The notes: generated by a model not told the origin, from the sequence alone. Counted from the first letter of the stretch, positions 1 through 11,406 are shown. The stretch: DNA of 64,000 bases from Ditylenchus dipsaci (GCA_004194705.1 SADC01000098.1:310001-374000); one strand, 5' to 3'. Translations and numbers: made by a program.

Positions 1-1554
1 TCTACCCAACCCACCTTGTTTTCCCATGTTATTTTGGCTGTGTATGCGTGTCTGCAATAGGGAAAAGAAAGCTTTTTTTGGTTGGATGGATGGTAAACAG
101 AGTGCCTTGTTGATGCGGCGATGGCCTTGCTTAACCAGGGTACGGCTGCTACCCAGCCAATTTTATTCCTTTTTCTTTCCTTTCGCCATAGAGGAGAAAT
201 AGGCAAGCAGTAGGCTCCACTGCCACAACAACAATTCCCCCTATTTCCACAGCTTGGGGAAATAGGGGGAGAAGACTGACAGGACGCACACAAAAGCAAT
301 TTAAGGCTATTTGGGCTGGCATTGTTGGTTGGGTTGCATGTGAATGCGACTTTGCAAACAAAAATACACACATTCACATATGAAACACATCAGAGAATTC
401 ATTTATCTATTTTGTTGTTGTTGTTGTTGTCTCATTGGTAGACGGAGTATAATAATTGGAGTAAAACAACAAAAACAAATAAACAAATCGATTGTTTGTG
501 TGCTGGTGGTAGTAGAGGTTGTTGTTGTGTGTGTCGTTGGTATATAAAGCATCTTTTCACTTCCACTTTTACACATTTTCCTTTTTTACTTTATTTCGTG
601 GGTTGCACAAATTTCAGTAGATGCTAGTTTAAAGCATGGTTTGGTTTTGAGCTGTTAGGTGAAATTATCGATTAGAATAAAAAAGGGTCTGTAGCGAAAA
701 TTTTGAAATTTTGTATATGGTGTGTTCTATTTTACTTTTCAGCTCTTGTTTAGTTGTGGTGTAGGCCAGCGCTAGTTAAGACGCACTCAAAAATATTTTT
801 GTTGAATTTTGAAGTTCGGAATACATGTTGAAGTATATTATATACTCTATACTAATTATGGCATACTTTGAGCATAAGCAAAAACAGCAAGAGGGCTCAG
901 ACAAAAATTATAACCCCTCGATCACACAGGCGAGTCGAGATCGAGCACGTGTTTTCTCAACCTTTTTGTGCTTTTTGTCACTTTTTTTATACCGAACGAA
1001 AGCTTGGATTTTGAGCTATCTTCTACGTCGGAAACTATTTCATTGATGTATAAAATATATGTAACAGCACAAAAGTTGGATGCTAGTCGAGGTCCAGGTC
1101 GAGGTACCTCGGCCACCCTAGACATCACATTTACTTTTCTCGTGATAATTAAATAATTTTTGATGTAGAAGATAGCTTGGAATCTAAGCTTTCGTTTGCT
1201 GTATAAAGAATGACAATGACAATGAATGATATTATATATCATGAATAATAGCTTAATTTAAATATTTATACTTCACTTTATTGATACTTTTTCGGAGCCC
1301 TGTTTTTAGTCAATCATATTTTCAATTTTGTCTGGGCTGGGTTTGAGCTAAAACTTTTAGGGAAAAAATAATACATCTCCATGTATTATTTATATTTCCT
1401 ATTTCCTGGTATAATTTACTCTCAGCGAAAAGACGGCAATATCCACATCACAGTAGTACTTAGAGACTGAAATGACCAAATTCGTGTATCTGAAATTCGT
1501 GTAACTTTCTTTTGTTAAAATAATTATAATATACTGCTGTTAATTTAGTCCAAA
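1..1554. other. Intergenic DNA with low-complexity runs
   Basis: No coding region is supported. A GTT-repeat run lies near 412-432 and GT/GGT-rich runs near 500-540. The block around 150-270 is pyrimidine-rich on the plus strand and contains ccccctatttcca, which recurs near 12656 upstream of a likely gene start, so it may be a promoter or 5' UTR of a gene outside the window. A short shared repeat (taggccagcg) is present near 762. The foldback at 984-1207 is listed separately; 1208-1554 shows nothing recognisable. Confidence 0.5.
984..1207. repeat. Short foldback element
   Basis: The left arm (984-1036, containing cgaaagcttggattttgagc) is mirrored by the right arm (1159-1207), with a centre of about 120 bases. 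The centre holds a gtcgaggtccaggtcgaggt run that resembles the gtcgaggtcgtggtcgaggt repeats near the right end of the window (62.7 and 63.9 kb). No open frame of note. Probably a non-autonomous DNA transposon relic. Confidence 0.6.
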
Positions 1555-1905
1555 ATGGAAATTGAAATGCTTGAAATAGAGGATGAACGTCATTCCATGT
1601 TGAAGCATCCCAAAACTAGGAATTCCTCATATAGCAAAAAAACTATTATACTAGTGCTAGCTCTTATAACAGCTTTACTTCTAACATTTTGTGCAATTTT
1701 TTCCTTCCAAAAGATCATGCAATAGCTTCTGGTGCTTTAAAAACAAAGAGAGGCCTTAAAGAGAACCTAAAGAAATGGAATTTAAAGCTCAGAGAAAACC
1801 TTAGAGGCCAAAATAATGAAATCCAAGAAACAACTACAAGCACGCCTCTCGATGCTTCCACAACTTCTAATGAAACAAGTATGGTTTTTCTGGGCAGAAT
1901 TGGTT
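1555..1905 (+). CDS. Possible small single-pass membrane protein, frame broken
   Basis: An ATG at 1555 opens a frame that begins MEIEMLEIEDERHSMLKH and runs into a hydrophobic segment of about 20 residues (TIILVLALITALLLTFCAIF), typical of a type II signal anchor, before a stop at about 1725. The neighbouring frame carries on from about 1689 with a Lys-rich, then Thr/Ser-rich stretch (GLKENLKKWNLKLRENLRGQ, then TTTSTPLDASTTSNETS) that looks like a glycosylated stalk and ends at a possible donor (acaa|gtatgg, about 1880). The two pieces fit one protein if one base is missing or extra near the T run at 1696-1703. It lies tail-to-tail with the glucosylceramidase gene. No family recognised; it could be a chance frame. 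Confidence 0.35.
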
Positions 1906-2326
1906 AAATGGTTATAGTTTTTTAGGGCTCTACCCGTTAGCGCCCAAATTGTTTGCGCCAAAAATTTTTTCTCATGCAACTCCAAATCGGAATTGCATAC
2001 CTCAAATTGCCGCCGTTGCCGGCGCTGCTTTTACTAATTTGATTTGATTATTGACCGCTGCTGCCAAGCCGGCGCCGCTGGTTTTTTGGTCTCGTGCGAG
2101 TATGGTCACACCAATATTTTTTAGTCATAATTCACGAGTTTTCAAAATTTTCGAAGATTTTTTCAAAATCCCTATTCTCAACGGCAGATTGTAGACACAT
2201 TTGAAAGGCCGTGACGTATTTATGTTGGCTTTTGACACAAAATCATAGAATATTTTTAATTTTTTATTAATAGAGAGAGAAAAATTCAAACTGCTCTAAT
2301 ATTCATAGCGAAAAATAAGTGGAAGT
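1906..2326. other. Intergenic, with one relic transposon end
   Basis: The segment from about 1926 (ggctctacccgttagcgccc, then aaattgtttgcgcc) matches the terminal repeat of the foldback at 10927-11398, so this is one end of a related, decayed copy; no opposite end was found. The remainder up to the glucosylceramidase stop codon shows nothing recognisable. Confidence 0.45.
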
Positions 2327-5300
2327 TCAGTGACTAAAACCTTTAGCCCAAACAACAGTGTTTATAGATTTTGGTTGAAGATTGATATCAGCACTTTTGC
2401 CAGCCATCTTGCTGTCCTCAATGGTCACATTAAAGGTCAGCTTTTCATGCTTATTAATCATCACTAGGACTCTATTGCCATTTGGAGTGCGGAAAGCGAC
2501 GTGTTCAACTGATCGGCAAGGTGCTGGGCTGACTTGTGAGTCGATTCTCACTGAGCCACGAGGCACAAATTTGCTGAATAGATAAAAGAAAAAGTGAGAT
2601 GACCATTTTCCTGATTTTTTTATATTTTCAACGGTTCTTATGGGGCTTTGGGATTTTGTGAAAGGGTGCTTTGACGTTCAGCAGTTTTATCAAGTTTTCA
2701 AAAAAGGTCTCGGTTGTGAGCGTTTGTGTTCCATGGCCCAAAATAGCGCGCCGGTTCGATCCCACCTACTGGCCCACTATTTGTTTGGCTTGTTTGACCA
2801 ACCTTTAAAGGGGCATGCTCGTCACCGATGAGAATATTTTGAAAGGCGGGTACCAGCGAAATTCAAACGAGAATTAGTTTGACGAAATTTCGGAAAAGTC
2901 GAGGAAAAATTATGCCTCCAGTGGGAATCGATCCGACGACCAACTTTCACAGGCCACCGATGCAATTAAACACTGCCAATGTTTTCGATTACTTATTCCT
3001 CGTCAAATACTCAACAAAAATTTTTTTGAAAATAATTCTTTTTTGAATTGACCTGGTATCCGCCTTTTAAAATATTCCATCGGCGGCGAGCATGCCCTTT
3101 TAAGGGTAATTGGGGTTTCTAATTACCCCAATAAATTGGTCAAACAGGCTAAAATAGATAGTGTGTTAGCAGATGGCATCGAACCTATGTACCATTTGGG
3201 GCCATAAAACACAAACGCTTATTCACTTCACCACCGAGGCCAGATTTGCAAATCTAAACAGATTCCTACACCCCTTTTAATTAGGACATTTTGGAGCCCT
3301 TAGGTGAATTCACATTTAATTAGCTGAATTAGGTCTGGCTTACCAGCCAAAATTTGAAAACTAGTTTAAGGCCCAAAATATCTTTACAATACCTAAAATG
3401 GCCAAGGAAGTAGAACATAGGCTGCTTGTAAAACTCATCTGCAGTAGCATTCACAATGACTGGAGAGTCTACAAAGTTGCTGACCCAGTTAGGACCACCC
3501 TGCAAATCCAAAGCCATGTTCCAGTCAGTCCAGCCAATCACCCAGTTTTTGAGGTTGTTCAGAATGTCATAACCATATTGCTGACCTCTGTCCCAATCTC
3601 CTAGTAAAGGTTCGTTGGGTCCGTAGCCATATCCTGTACAAGCCTAAATATTTTATTGATAAACTTTGGTCAAAATATATGAAAAACTTCGGTAGCCAGA
3701 ATAAATTTGTCAGGACTGAGCAAATGAGCTTGAGTGAGTGCCTCGAATTCACTCTGAGAATACCAATGGACACCTAATCCATCTATTGCAGCGGCTTTTG
3801 CAGAGTCATTGTAGATCTACAATTAGATTTAAGAAATTATCTAACAAGAGAACATCGTACTCTATGATTCGAAAATTACGTTAATGCCACTGTGTGGAGC
3901 GTAGTCGATTCACTGTATGAAATTTCAATATCCAATAAAATTCTAATCTGGAGACTCAAGAAACAGATTGTCGATTTAGTTTTGATTGTCGATTTAGTTT
4001 TTATTTTCAGAGTCTGACGAGGTTGTATAAAAGTCCTCGAACTAAAATGACTAAGACTTTCTGATGAGTAGGAAAACTTTTTTTCTCATAATGATAAGTT
4101 ATCATTGATAAGAATTGATTTTCCTGCTATGTTTCAAAATCATAATTTCGAACCTAGTAAAAATTAAATACTAATTTATACATAACCAAATGTTGCGACA
4201 CCAATGGTGTTGAATATGAAACCATCAATAAAGTCTAGTCACTTTTGCATTGAATGAGGACTATTTGGAAAATCATGCACAAGAATACATCAACAAGGTT
4301 ACGAAAATTTTTACAGTGGGACATGTTCGGATTATGAACACAATTTGTGGAATTTTATTGATAGAGCCTATCAATCTGCCAAAGTTTAGAAATGCTGTTT
4401 TCCTATCGGCGTTGAGAGAAATAGTTATTTTAATGCCAAAAACTAGCTTGCAAATCTGATTGATTACAATGGTTGAAACCCACATCTTTGGCAGCAACCA
4501 AAATTCCGTTCCTTTGGTCGTCATGAGCCATAATTTTGACCTCTTTGCCACCCGGTGAACCCTTTAACGCTGGAGACAATAAGCTGTGGGCAAAGTCTCT
4601 AAAACATAACAAATATTTTAAAGACCCAGGCTGAAGAGAGGCCTGACCGCTGTTGCACACTGCTAAACGCCATTGTTTGCCAGTTCCAAAATGGATCTAA
4701 TCCAGAGCCAGGTTCGTTCTGAATAGTAAGGCCCCAAAATTCGACTCCCTTCTTCCAATATTCTTCTAGAAATCTAAAAAAAGGTTTAAGATTTTGCGGT
4801 GCTATTGAAATATAGACCCGCCTCACCTCCATAATAATTTAGGTTTAGGCTTGGGTTGGGCCCCAGGTCTCAGGCTTGGACTTAGGCTGAGAGCCTGGCC
4901 AGTACTAATATCAGCTTTTTCAAAAAAAATATTCAAATTGGTGGTTTAGTCACCTCTAAAAAATTTGTTGTTGTTGAGTATGCAGTCGACGCTCGATTTT
5001 AGAACAGAAGTTCAGTAAGCGTACGCCAGTGGCCGCGTACGGCTTTTTTACAGGCCTGGGAAAAAGTGCGATCCCACGATATCCTCCTTGCAAGTCGGCG
5101 CTCTAACCATTTGAGCTATCGGGTCGCCCCAGGCCTGTTTCTTATTTCTCTGCTATCTGCCTCCCTTACACCTATCCCCTTCCACAAGACCGTCCTCGGT
5201 CTTTTTCCATTACTGTCTACTACCGGCCAACTGTGCTCTCTGCACTTTCCTTTGTGGCCGGCCTTCTCAATCAGCAAGCATTCCACTGTGGGGAAACATG

Positions 5301-8300
5301 TCCTCTGCCAGTGATCAGCGAAAGGAGGGGCAAGGGCAGGTCAGACAGCTAATCCCACACCAAAGGAGGTGGACTGGCCAGCCGATAGAAGACTGCCAAC
5401 TACTCGCTGCTACCAGTAAGCGTACGCCAGTGGCCGCGTACGGCTTTTTTACAGGCCTGGGAAAAAGTGCGATCCCACGATATCCTCCTTGCAAGTCGGC
5501 GCTCTAACTATTTGAGCTATCGGGTCGCCCCAGGCCTGTTTCTTATTTCTCTGCTATCTGCCTCCCTTACAGTTCGTTTCCACCTAAGGTCCGATAGGAA
5601 AAGTTTTAAATTTTCGAAAAACGATCGGCGAAATCGGAATCGTTGCGATATTTGGGGCCAGACTGTAAAAACAGAATTGCCGAAAATTTTAAAAAATGTG
5701 GCTAAAAAAGTGTCGGATTTTAAGTGAGAACGAACTTTTCCCGGTCCCCGATGTGTCCTTAATGGAGCATCGACTGTATTTCAGTGAATTTGATTGGGGA
5801 GTACAGTCAACTCCCGATTTAGTGTACACCGGATTTAGTGTACACCTCGGTTTAGTGTACACCTGGATTAAACAATTTTGGCCGGCGGTTTATTAAATGA
5901 CTAGAATGAACCCTCGATTTAGTGTACACTCGTTTTAGTGTACGCCTGGAACCGGTCCCAGGGTGTACACTAAATCGGGAGTTGACTGTATGTATATTTA
6001 AGTGGGATCGAATTTTCTTTAAAATATTCAAGCGTTTAATAGGACTACAATTATTCCAAAATAAAATTACCGTATTTCCTCTAATTTAGCCCTCCCCTTC
6101 TAATTTAGCCCCCCCCTCTTTTTTGACTAGAACTCAGAGTTAGGGCCATTTTTGATACACAATTACAAGATTTTGGGCATCCAAAAAATTTGGTAAAACT
6201 GCGACTCGCTACAAATTGTGACTCGCTACAGAATCGAATTTTTTCATTTTCATTTTTTGACTGTTTTTTGCATGTTCTTTTAACTTTTTTTAAATTTAGA
6301 CCTTAGGCTTAGGCAAGGGTAGGCCAGCGCACGTTAGCACGAACTCAAACGTGTGTCCTAGACTGAGCACCAAAAGGCGCCAATTTGAAAAAACTGTAGC
6401 GAGTCACAATTTGTAGCGAGTCGAATGTCAGTCAAAAATTTAGCCCCGGGGCTAAATTGCAGGAAATACGGTATCTAGGCTTCCCAAATTGAGAATATAC
6501 AGGCAAAATATTTTTTTACCTGACAAAGTATTTGGCATATGTTTGGTAGTATGGCCCATTAAATTCCCCTTTCAAATGTCCTCCTCCTTTCATGTGACCG
6601 TTGGATTTCATCCAGCCAGGTGCTGACCAGGGACTTGCAAACAACTTCAACTCGCCTTTGGACAGTTTCCAGGCTTTTAGGAGATATGGAATCTGAAAAA
6701 AAGTAATATATGTTCATGTTTTGTGCAAGCTGAACAGTGAAAGCTGTTAAGCAGATAGTGTCGACACAAACGGATTAAATAAGCTTTGTGCTTCTTGTTT
6801 TTGTTATCAAAATTTATAAATTCCTTAAAAAATACCGCGGAAAAGAAAACCCATCGAAAAACGGCTGATCACTTTCTGATTAATTTTAATGAAACTTGCG
6901 GTGCGGTTGCAGACTTTGACGCTACTAGCGAATAACCGCCCCCCCCCAACGATTTTGACTTTTTTTACTTTAGTAAAAAGTACCCAAATTTATGTCCCAG
7001 ACCCCGGAAAATGTGCGCAAACTCTTCATTAGTCACAACTTCCGTTTTCTGGCCTACCCCAAGCCTAAGGGCTAAGCCTAAACTTGTTGTTTGCAAGGGT
7101 AGTTACAGCAATTTTTAAAGGTCGGATGCTTGGGGGGGGGCATTCGCTACTAACGCACAGATTTTAATTGTAATCCAACTTTTAATTTGAGTAAGTTTGT
7201 CTATCATCGCCACACCGAGTTGTCGACAAAAACAGCTCTTAATTCACACTAAAAACACAAAACTTAAATTAATCCTTTCGTGTCGAGACTATCTCCTTAA
7301 CAGTTTTCACCCTTCCTTCAAACTTTTCCTTCAGCTCCAAGTCTTCTACGGCAAGCGCAAAAGTTTTCAAATTGAAGTCATTTTCTTTTTCTAAGTAAGA
7401 GTATTCACGAGTGGAGAAATCGCAGCTGGCAATGGGCACTCTGCCGATTGTATAATTGATGCATAAAATGACAAAATAGGTTTTTCAAAACTAGCTTATC
7501 TTACTATTTTCTCCAAAATATGCTTCAAGCAACTTCTGTCTGGTAGCTTCACTTAGAGCATTTAAATTGATTCCAGTCGAATCAGTAAAAGCTCCTCCGA
7601 ACCCGAAAACTGTTTGGAAGGTTTTTGAGCTATCTACTAGAATTTTTAGGGCAGAATCCGAGCCGGTCTTTGGATCTTCTGAACTCAATAATAAACTAAA
7701 AATATATATTTTATGTTTAACCTTTATCCTTGAACATGGTGCTCATTCGTTTGAATCTGTCTTGAGTTCTGGACGAGACATAATAGACCACCTGATTGGG
7801 TCAATTGCTCCTAATGGCTCTACCTCATCACAATAGGTGCTGTTGCAAACACACACAAAACTGTCTTGTGCTGAGGTGTCACGGAAAACCTTTTCTGACA
7901 GTCTTTGCCATTACGACCTGTCCAGATACCGTCATTCAGGATTGCAACCACGGGTTTTCAATGGGTTTGTATTTGCTTTCCTCAGCTATTTCTGTAATAA
8001 TATTAGAATGTATTAACTGTGAGAACAGTAACAAGAAGATGTTATAAGCTAGTGGTGAAACCAATTATATGCTTTTAACAAAGAAATAAGCTACAGATTT
8101 TCTGGTTGCTAGGTCAGGGATCTTGCCTTAAATCTCTATATAATTTTGGCATATGTAGGTGGGTTCTTGAGTGAGTTGATGGATGTTTCACCACTTTTGT
8201 GTTCAAGCCCAATTTTTGCCAATTTTCGGCAACTTATGCCGGATATCTTTCCGGAACCCTAAAATTCAACATCTCAGCTCTCTTTTAATAGTATAACCCT

Positions 8301-9051
8301 GAAATTAAGATAACTCCAGAAAAGGTTTTTAAGTCCCTACAAATCGGAGGTGGTAGATTTTAGCCTGGATTTCGAGTGGATCTTCGTGTTCAAGCCCGGG
8401 AAGGGGATACTTAGAAGGAGGGTAGTCAGGAAGAGGTAAGCAGAAGGAGGTACCCAGGAGAAGGGTAGAGGAAGGAAGTACCCAGGAGAAGCCAGGAAGG
8501 GGTTACCCAGGAGGAGCTTAAACAGAAAGAAGGAAGGCAGGAAGAGATACCCATGAGTCGGGTAGCCAAGAGAGCGGTTAACCAAAAGAAGGGTAGCCAG
8601 GTATGTTTGTAAAATACAGTAGTGGCGCCGATGGGCACCTTTGGCTCAAAGTTTAACAAATATTTGTAGTATGACTCTTGCGAAGCAGATTGACGGGAAG
8701 ATTCTCCTGCAAGTCTGCAAAAATTTTTAAATAAGAAGTTTTGAAAAAAGGATGGGATTCAAAAATCAATTTTTAAAATTTTTCAACTCATTAAAAGTTC
8801 CCGTGATTTCAATATAGTATAAATTGTGGGATGAGCTAGGAAGTTGACGGTTTTTTCGTCAAATAAAAGATTCCACAATTCACATGCTTTGTCCAATTAC
8901 AGATTCGAAATAGCTTAAAAGAAAGCAAAACACTTCATTTGTTGGATAGCAAATATGCAAGCTAGAAGCGACTAAAATGTTTCTAAAATGCATAACTAAT
9001 AGGACCTGGTAGAGTAGTTCCAAACAAACAGCACAGCAAAATCAGCCACAT
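2327..9051 (-). CDS. Lysosomal glucosylceramidase (acid beta-glucosidase, GH30)
   Basis: Hydrolyses glucosylceramide in the lysosome. Exons, in order of translation: 9051-9006 (signal peptide [15 protein letters not shown]), at least one uncertain exon near 8706-8620, 7695-7505 ([14 protein letters not shown], the conserved N-terminal motif), about 7454-7311 ([15 protein letters not shown]), 6692-6520 ([15 protein letters not shown]), 4773-4648 (LTIQNEPGS, acid/base Glu), 4598-4484 (HDDQR), 3816-3688 (GLGVHWY, and nucleophile Glu in ILATE), 3643-3393 ([37 protein letters not shown]) and 2573-2327 (C-terminal beta domain, stop TGA). From 6692 onward all exons join in phase (347 codons including stop), so the catalytic half is intact. 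The join between 7505 and the next exon does not close with a normal GT-AG intron: either a one-base sequence error or a lesion. The 8.6 kb exon is a guess. Long introns are packed with repeats. Confidence 0.93.
2640..3300. repeat. Foldback element with a tRNA-like B box in each arm
   Basis: The arms at about 2640-2803 and 3110-3300 are diverged inverted copies (cgtttgtgttccatggccc against its mirror at 3205-3225). Each arm holds a ggtctcggt...ggttcgat.cc pattern resembling a tRNA A box and B box: B boxes at about 2753-2762 (plus) and 3175-3186 (minus). It sits in the last glucosylceramidase intron and is itself split by the element at 2804-3103. Confidence 0.55.
2804..3103. repeat. MITE with TTTAAAGGGGCATGC ends, nested
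   Basis: Begins tttaaaggggcatgc and ends gcatgcccttttaa, about 300 bases, with an internal gcggg/cccgc pairing. A reverse-oriented B-box-like motif (ggatcgattccc) is at about 2921-2934. Related copies are at 28904-29108, 55779-56016 and 62133-62373. Its position inside the foldback at 2640-3300 shows that it inserted later. Confidence 0.6.
3817..4483. other. Glucosylceramidase intron, no recognised content
   Basis: This 667-base intron lies between the exons ending at 4484 and starting at 3816. It is AT-rich and shows no element boundary or coding signal that I can support. Confidence 0.5.
5014..5572 (-). repeat. Pair of direct repeats containing a tRNA-like unit
   Basis: Two nearly identical 155-157 base copies (5014-5169 and 5416-5572) run in the same direction about 245 bases apart. 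Read on the minus strand, each contains tagctcaaatggttagagc, an excellent tRNA A box and D arm, followed about 30 bases later by a weak B-box-like gtgggatcgcac. The unit is bounded by caggcctg on both sides and carries a hairpin (gcgtacgccagtgg/ccgcgtacgg). The layout fits a tRNA-derived SINE dimer or a miniature element with terminal direct repeats. It lies in a glucosylceramidase intron. Confidence 0.6.
5570..5776. repeat. Single arm of the TCGGCAAAATCGGAAT foldback family
   Basis: Contains acgatcggcgaaatcggaat and ccagactgtaaaaacagaa, shared with 15253-15657, 26515-26935 and 38115-38538, and ends gagcatcgactg before TA. Only one arm of the usual palindrome is present, so this is a half element. 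Confidence 0.6.
5804..5988. repeat. CAGTCAACTCCCG MITE with tttagtgtacac words
   Basis: Flanked by TA on both sides (5802-5803 and 5989-5990), with ends cagtcaactcccgatttag and its mirror. The phrase gatttagtgtacacc occurs three times in the left part and again, less exactly, in the right part before the inverted terminal copy. TA targets and CAGT ends fit the Tc1/mariner/pogo group; there is no coding capacity. Confidence 0.8.
6069..6472. repeat. TACCGTATTTCC MITE with nested inverted repeat
   Basis: Ends accgtatttcctctaattta and its mirror, with the word ctaatttagccc repeated at the left end. A second inverted repeat (actcgctacaaattgtgact against its mirror, about 6205-6425) sits inside. 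The dispersed phrase taggcttaggcaagggtaggc is at about 6302-6335. Confidence 0.7.
6919..7155. repeat. CGCTACTAGCGAATA MITE with poly-C end
   Basis: Starts cgctactagcgaata followed by a C run and ends with the mirror image (G run, then cattcgctactaacg). A second copy in inverse orientation lies at 50414-50648 and shares the interior, including taaaaagtacccaaatttat and the taggcttag phrase. A third relative, 60751-61709, shares only the ends. Confidence 0.75.
7696..8640. repeat. Intron with degenerate minisatellite
   Basis: This is the intron upstream of the FGFGGAFTD exon of the glucosylceramidase gene. From about 8395 to 8600 the plus strand consists of loosely repeated 12-16 base units around ggtacccaggagaagg. 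Similar 'ccaggtgg/accatccaggtgg' strings recur near 43300, 46490-46740 and 60660-60740. Nothing was identified in 7720-8390. Confidence 0.45.
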
Positions 9052-9089
9052 GCTAAAATGAAATGTTTTTTTTGAACAGTCTAAATATT

Positions 9090-9445
9090 ATGATAACTGA
9101 TAACTTGACACCTGTTCAAGTTCTTTCTCGCCTAAGTTTTGTTAATTTTTTTCTAGCTAAATTTGTGAAGTCTTTTGTCAATTCTGTTTTGACAGTCTGT
9201 TTTAAAAGAACGCAAGAATCGCGATTTAACAGTCGTTTTTTTTTCAAATCTTGAAATTTTCTTATTGAAAATCTCTTTTTAAAATAGGGCGCCTTGCAAC
9301 AGAATTATATTTATTAGTTGCAAATTGCATGTTTAAAAAAAAATCGGAAATCTTGTAATATTTAAAACCAGACTGCCGAAACAAAATTTGCCTGTGAAAA
9401 TTAAAGTGAAATAGTGGCTGACCCTAGGCGGAAACGTACTCGAGG
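9090..9445. repeat. Decayed copy of the TCGGCAAAATCGGAAT foldback family
   Basis: Recognisable phrases include tcaattctgttttgacagtc, caagaatcgcgatt and ggcggaaacgtactcg, matching the better-preserved members at 15253, 26515 and 38115. The ends are not definable. It lies just upstream of the glucosylceramidase signal-peptide exon. Confidence 0.45.
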
Positions 9446-9466
9446 TAGTGCCGGATTATTATGACT

Positions 9467-9660
9467 TACCGTATTTCCTCTAATAAGCGCGCACCCCCTA
9501 CTTCGAGGGCCTCTATCTCAGCTCAGAGAAATTTTCTGAAAAGCTGTTTTACGCATTTTCTTAACTCCAAAGAGCTCAACCGATTCCAAATTTCAGATTT
9601 TGGTTGAGCACTCGAAATTTTCGCGATTGACCCGAATTTTTTATTAGAGGAATACGGTAA
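9467..9660. repeat. TACCGTATTTCC MITE (about 190 bases)
   Basis: Begins taccgtatttcctctaataa and ends ttattagaggaatacggta. Inside are gttgagcactcgaaatttt and tcgcgattgaccc, shared with the copy at 21038-21254. No coding capacity. Confidence 0.75.
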
Positions 9661-10926
9661 CTTTAGCAGCATCATATTACCTTATCTAAAGCCTATAAAT
9701 ATAATGAGCTTTCTGATAAAAAAAAAGTTTAAAAAGCTGTCCAGAAATAATTCAATCTCCTTTATTTTCGTCGGCTGCTAATCAATCAAAGGACTGCTTG
9801 TTTGCCAACTTAAAAAATTAAAAAATGAGGGCTAAGGCACATCAAAGTAGAGTGATATCTTTTCACATAATGTTGAAGAAGGATTTTAACAAAAAAAAAC
9901 TTCCTTATATGCACAAAAAAAGAGATCAAATTTTTACAAATTCTGGTTTGCTTTTTCAAAAAAATCGAAGCGAAAGAATGGAAGCAAAAGCCTTTCATTT
10001 CTTGAGACCCCAGAATTAGTCATTGCAGTGATCAATCGAACTGAAGAGATAATTTTAGAAAATAAATTGAGTAGTTGTAAATAACTGCCAGTATTGTCCC
10101 TATATAATATTCGAGAATTTAGTCATTTTCCAAAAAATTATTTTCTTAGATTGCAGAAAAAAGATTATCCTAGAAAAAAAATTACGGTTCAGTGTCTTTG
10201 CGCTATACGTGCTAGAGTTTACTTGAAAAAACTATAAAAAACTATTAAAACCAATATACGATTGTATTCCCACCACACTACAAAAGCTCATACTTATTAA
10301 TTGTTCAGAAAGTCTTGCGTTTAAAACAATGGGTGGTTTAGTAAAAAAGAGGCTTGAGTTGCTATACAAGGCAAGCCCTGGGAAATTAGTACCAGAACAC
10401 CTCAGAGGTCTTAACTCATTACTGATAGCATCATAAATACAGTAAAGGAATGGACTTTAACGACACTGGTGAAATAACAGGATGATACAAACTATTAGGT
10501 TTGTAGATCCTGGAGATTGAAGCGCTGCAGTCGAAGGCTCGAGAGATTCCCAAAGGAAGTCAAGCTTGGACCGCAACTACAAGTGCAAACATCACCGGCG
10601 CATGAGAAAAGAAAAAAAGATAGAGGTGGAAGACGAAACCATGCGGGAGACTTGGCGGCAAGAGGAGGCAAGAGTGACCGAGACATCAGCAGAGCGAATA
10701 CGAAATTGTGAACTAAACTAGCCGTGAGGCCTGGACGTTGGATAAGAGGACACTCTAGGAGTATCAACTCCAGTAGAATACTGTTTAGGACGCTCAAAGA
10801 GTATTTACTCGAACAGGACTAGATGGGACAAGGCTTTTTTCTGCTACCGAATAGACTTTTTACAATAGACTGTTTTTCTGCAAATCGGTTTTTTTTGCCG
10901 CGAAAAATCTTTTTATATGTCGAGCT
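9661..10926. other. Non-coding stretch, no clear feature
   Basis: AT-rich. A few open frames of 60-100 codons exist (for example near 10500-10800), but none has a domain, a splice context or codon bias that I could defend. No inverted repeat was found. Confidence 0.4.
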
Positions 10927-11398
10927 GGCTCTACCCTGTTCCGTCCCAAATTGTTTCCGCCAAAAATCGTTATAGCCAAAAACGTTACATTTTAATTAAT
11001 TAGTTTGCTACATATGGTTTTTTTAACTAATTTTGCGGATATTCTCAATTACAAATTTATACTTGAATTGATGCTAGAGAGCACGGCTACATTTGCGTTT
11101 GAAGTTGTAAATGACCATGTCTGCAATATTTGCTGAAAACCCTAAAATTTCCGGAATCCTGGACTTTTTTAAGAACTTTTGGGGTTTTTCAGCAAATATT
11201 GCAGACATAATCATTTACAACTTTATACGCAAAATGTAACCCTGCTCTCTAGCATCAATTTGAGTATGAACTTGAAAATGAGAATATCCACCACATTAGT
11301 TAGAAAAGCCATATGTAGCAAACTAATTAATTAAAATTGTAACGTTTTGGCTATAACGATTTTGACGGAAACAATTTGGGAGGAAACAGGGTAGATCC
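10927..11398. mobile_element. Non-autonomous hAT-like foldback with exact 8-base target duplication
   Basis: The element starts ggctctaccctgtt and ends aacagggtagatcc; the inverted arms are about 140 bases long and match closely through the words gccaaaaatcg/gccaaaaacg and ttaattaattagtttgc. It is flanked on both sides by the identical octamer gtcgagct (10919-10926 and 11399-11406), the duplication length typical of hAT transposons. It has no transposase; a related end sits near 1926. Confidence 0.8.
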
Positions 11399-11406
11399 GT
11401 CGAGCT

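Noticed and set aside
7097..7394. Plus-strand frame near 7197-7394 as a gene
   Set aside because: It is the antisense of a conserved glucosylceramidase exon.
8337..8659. Overlapping 77-82 codon frames on the minus strand as genes
   Set aside because: They are translations of a degenerate minisatellite (gtacccaggag units).
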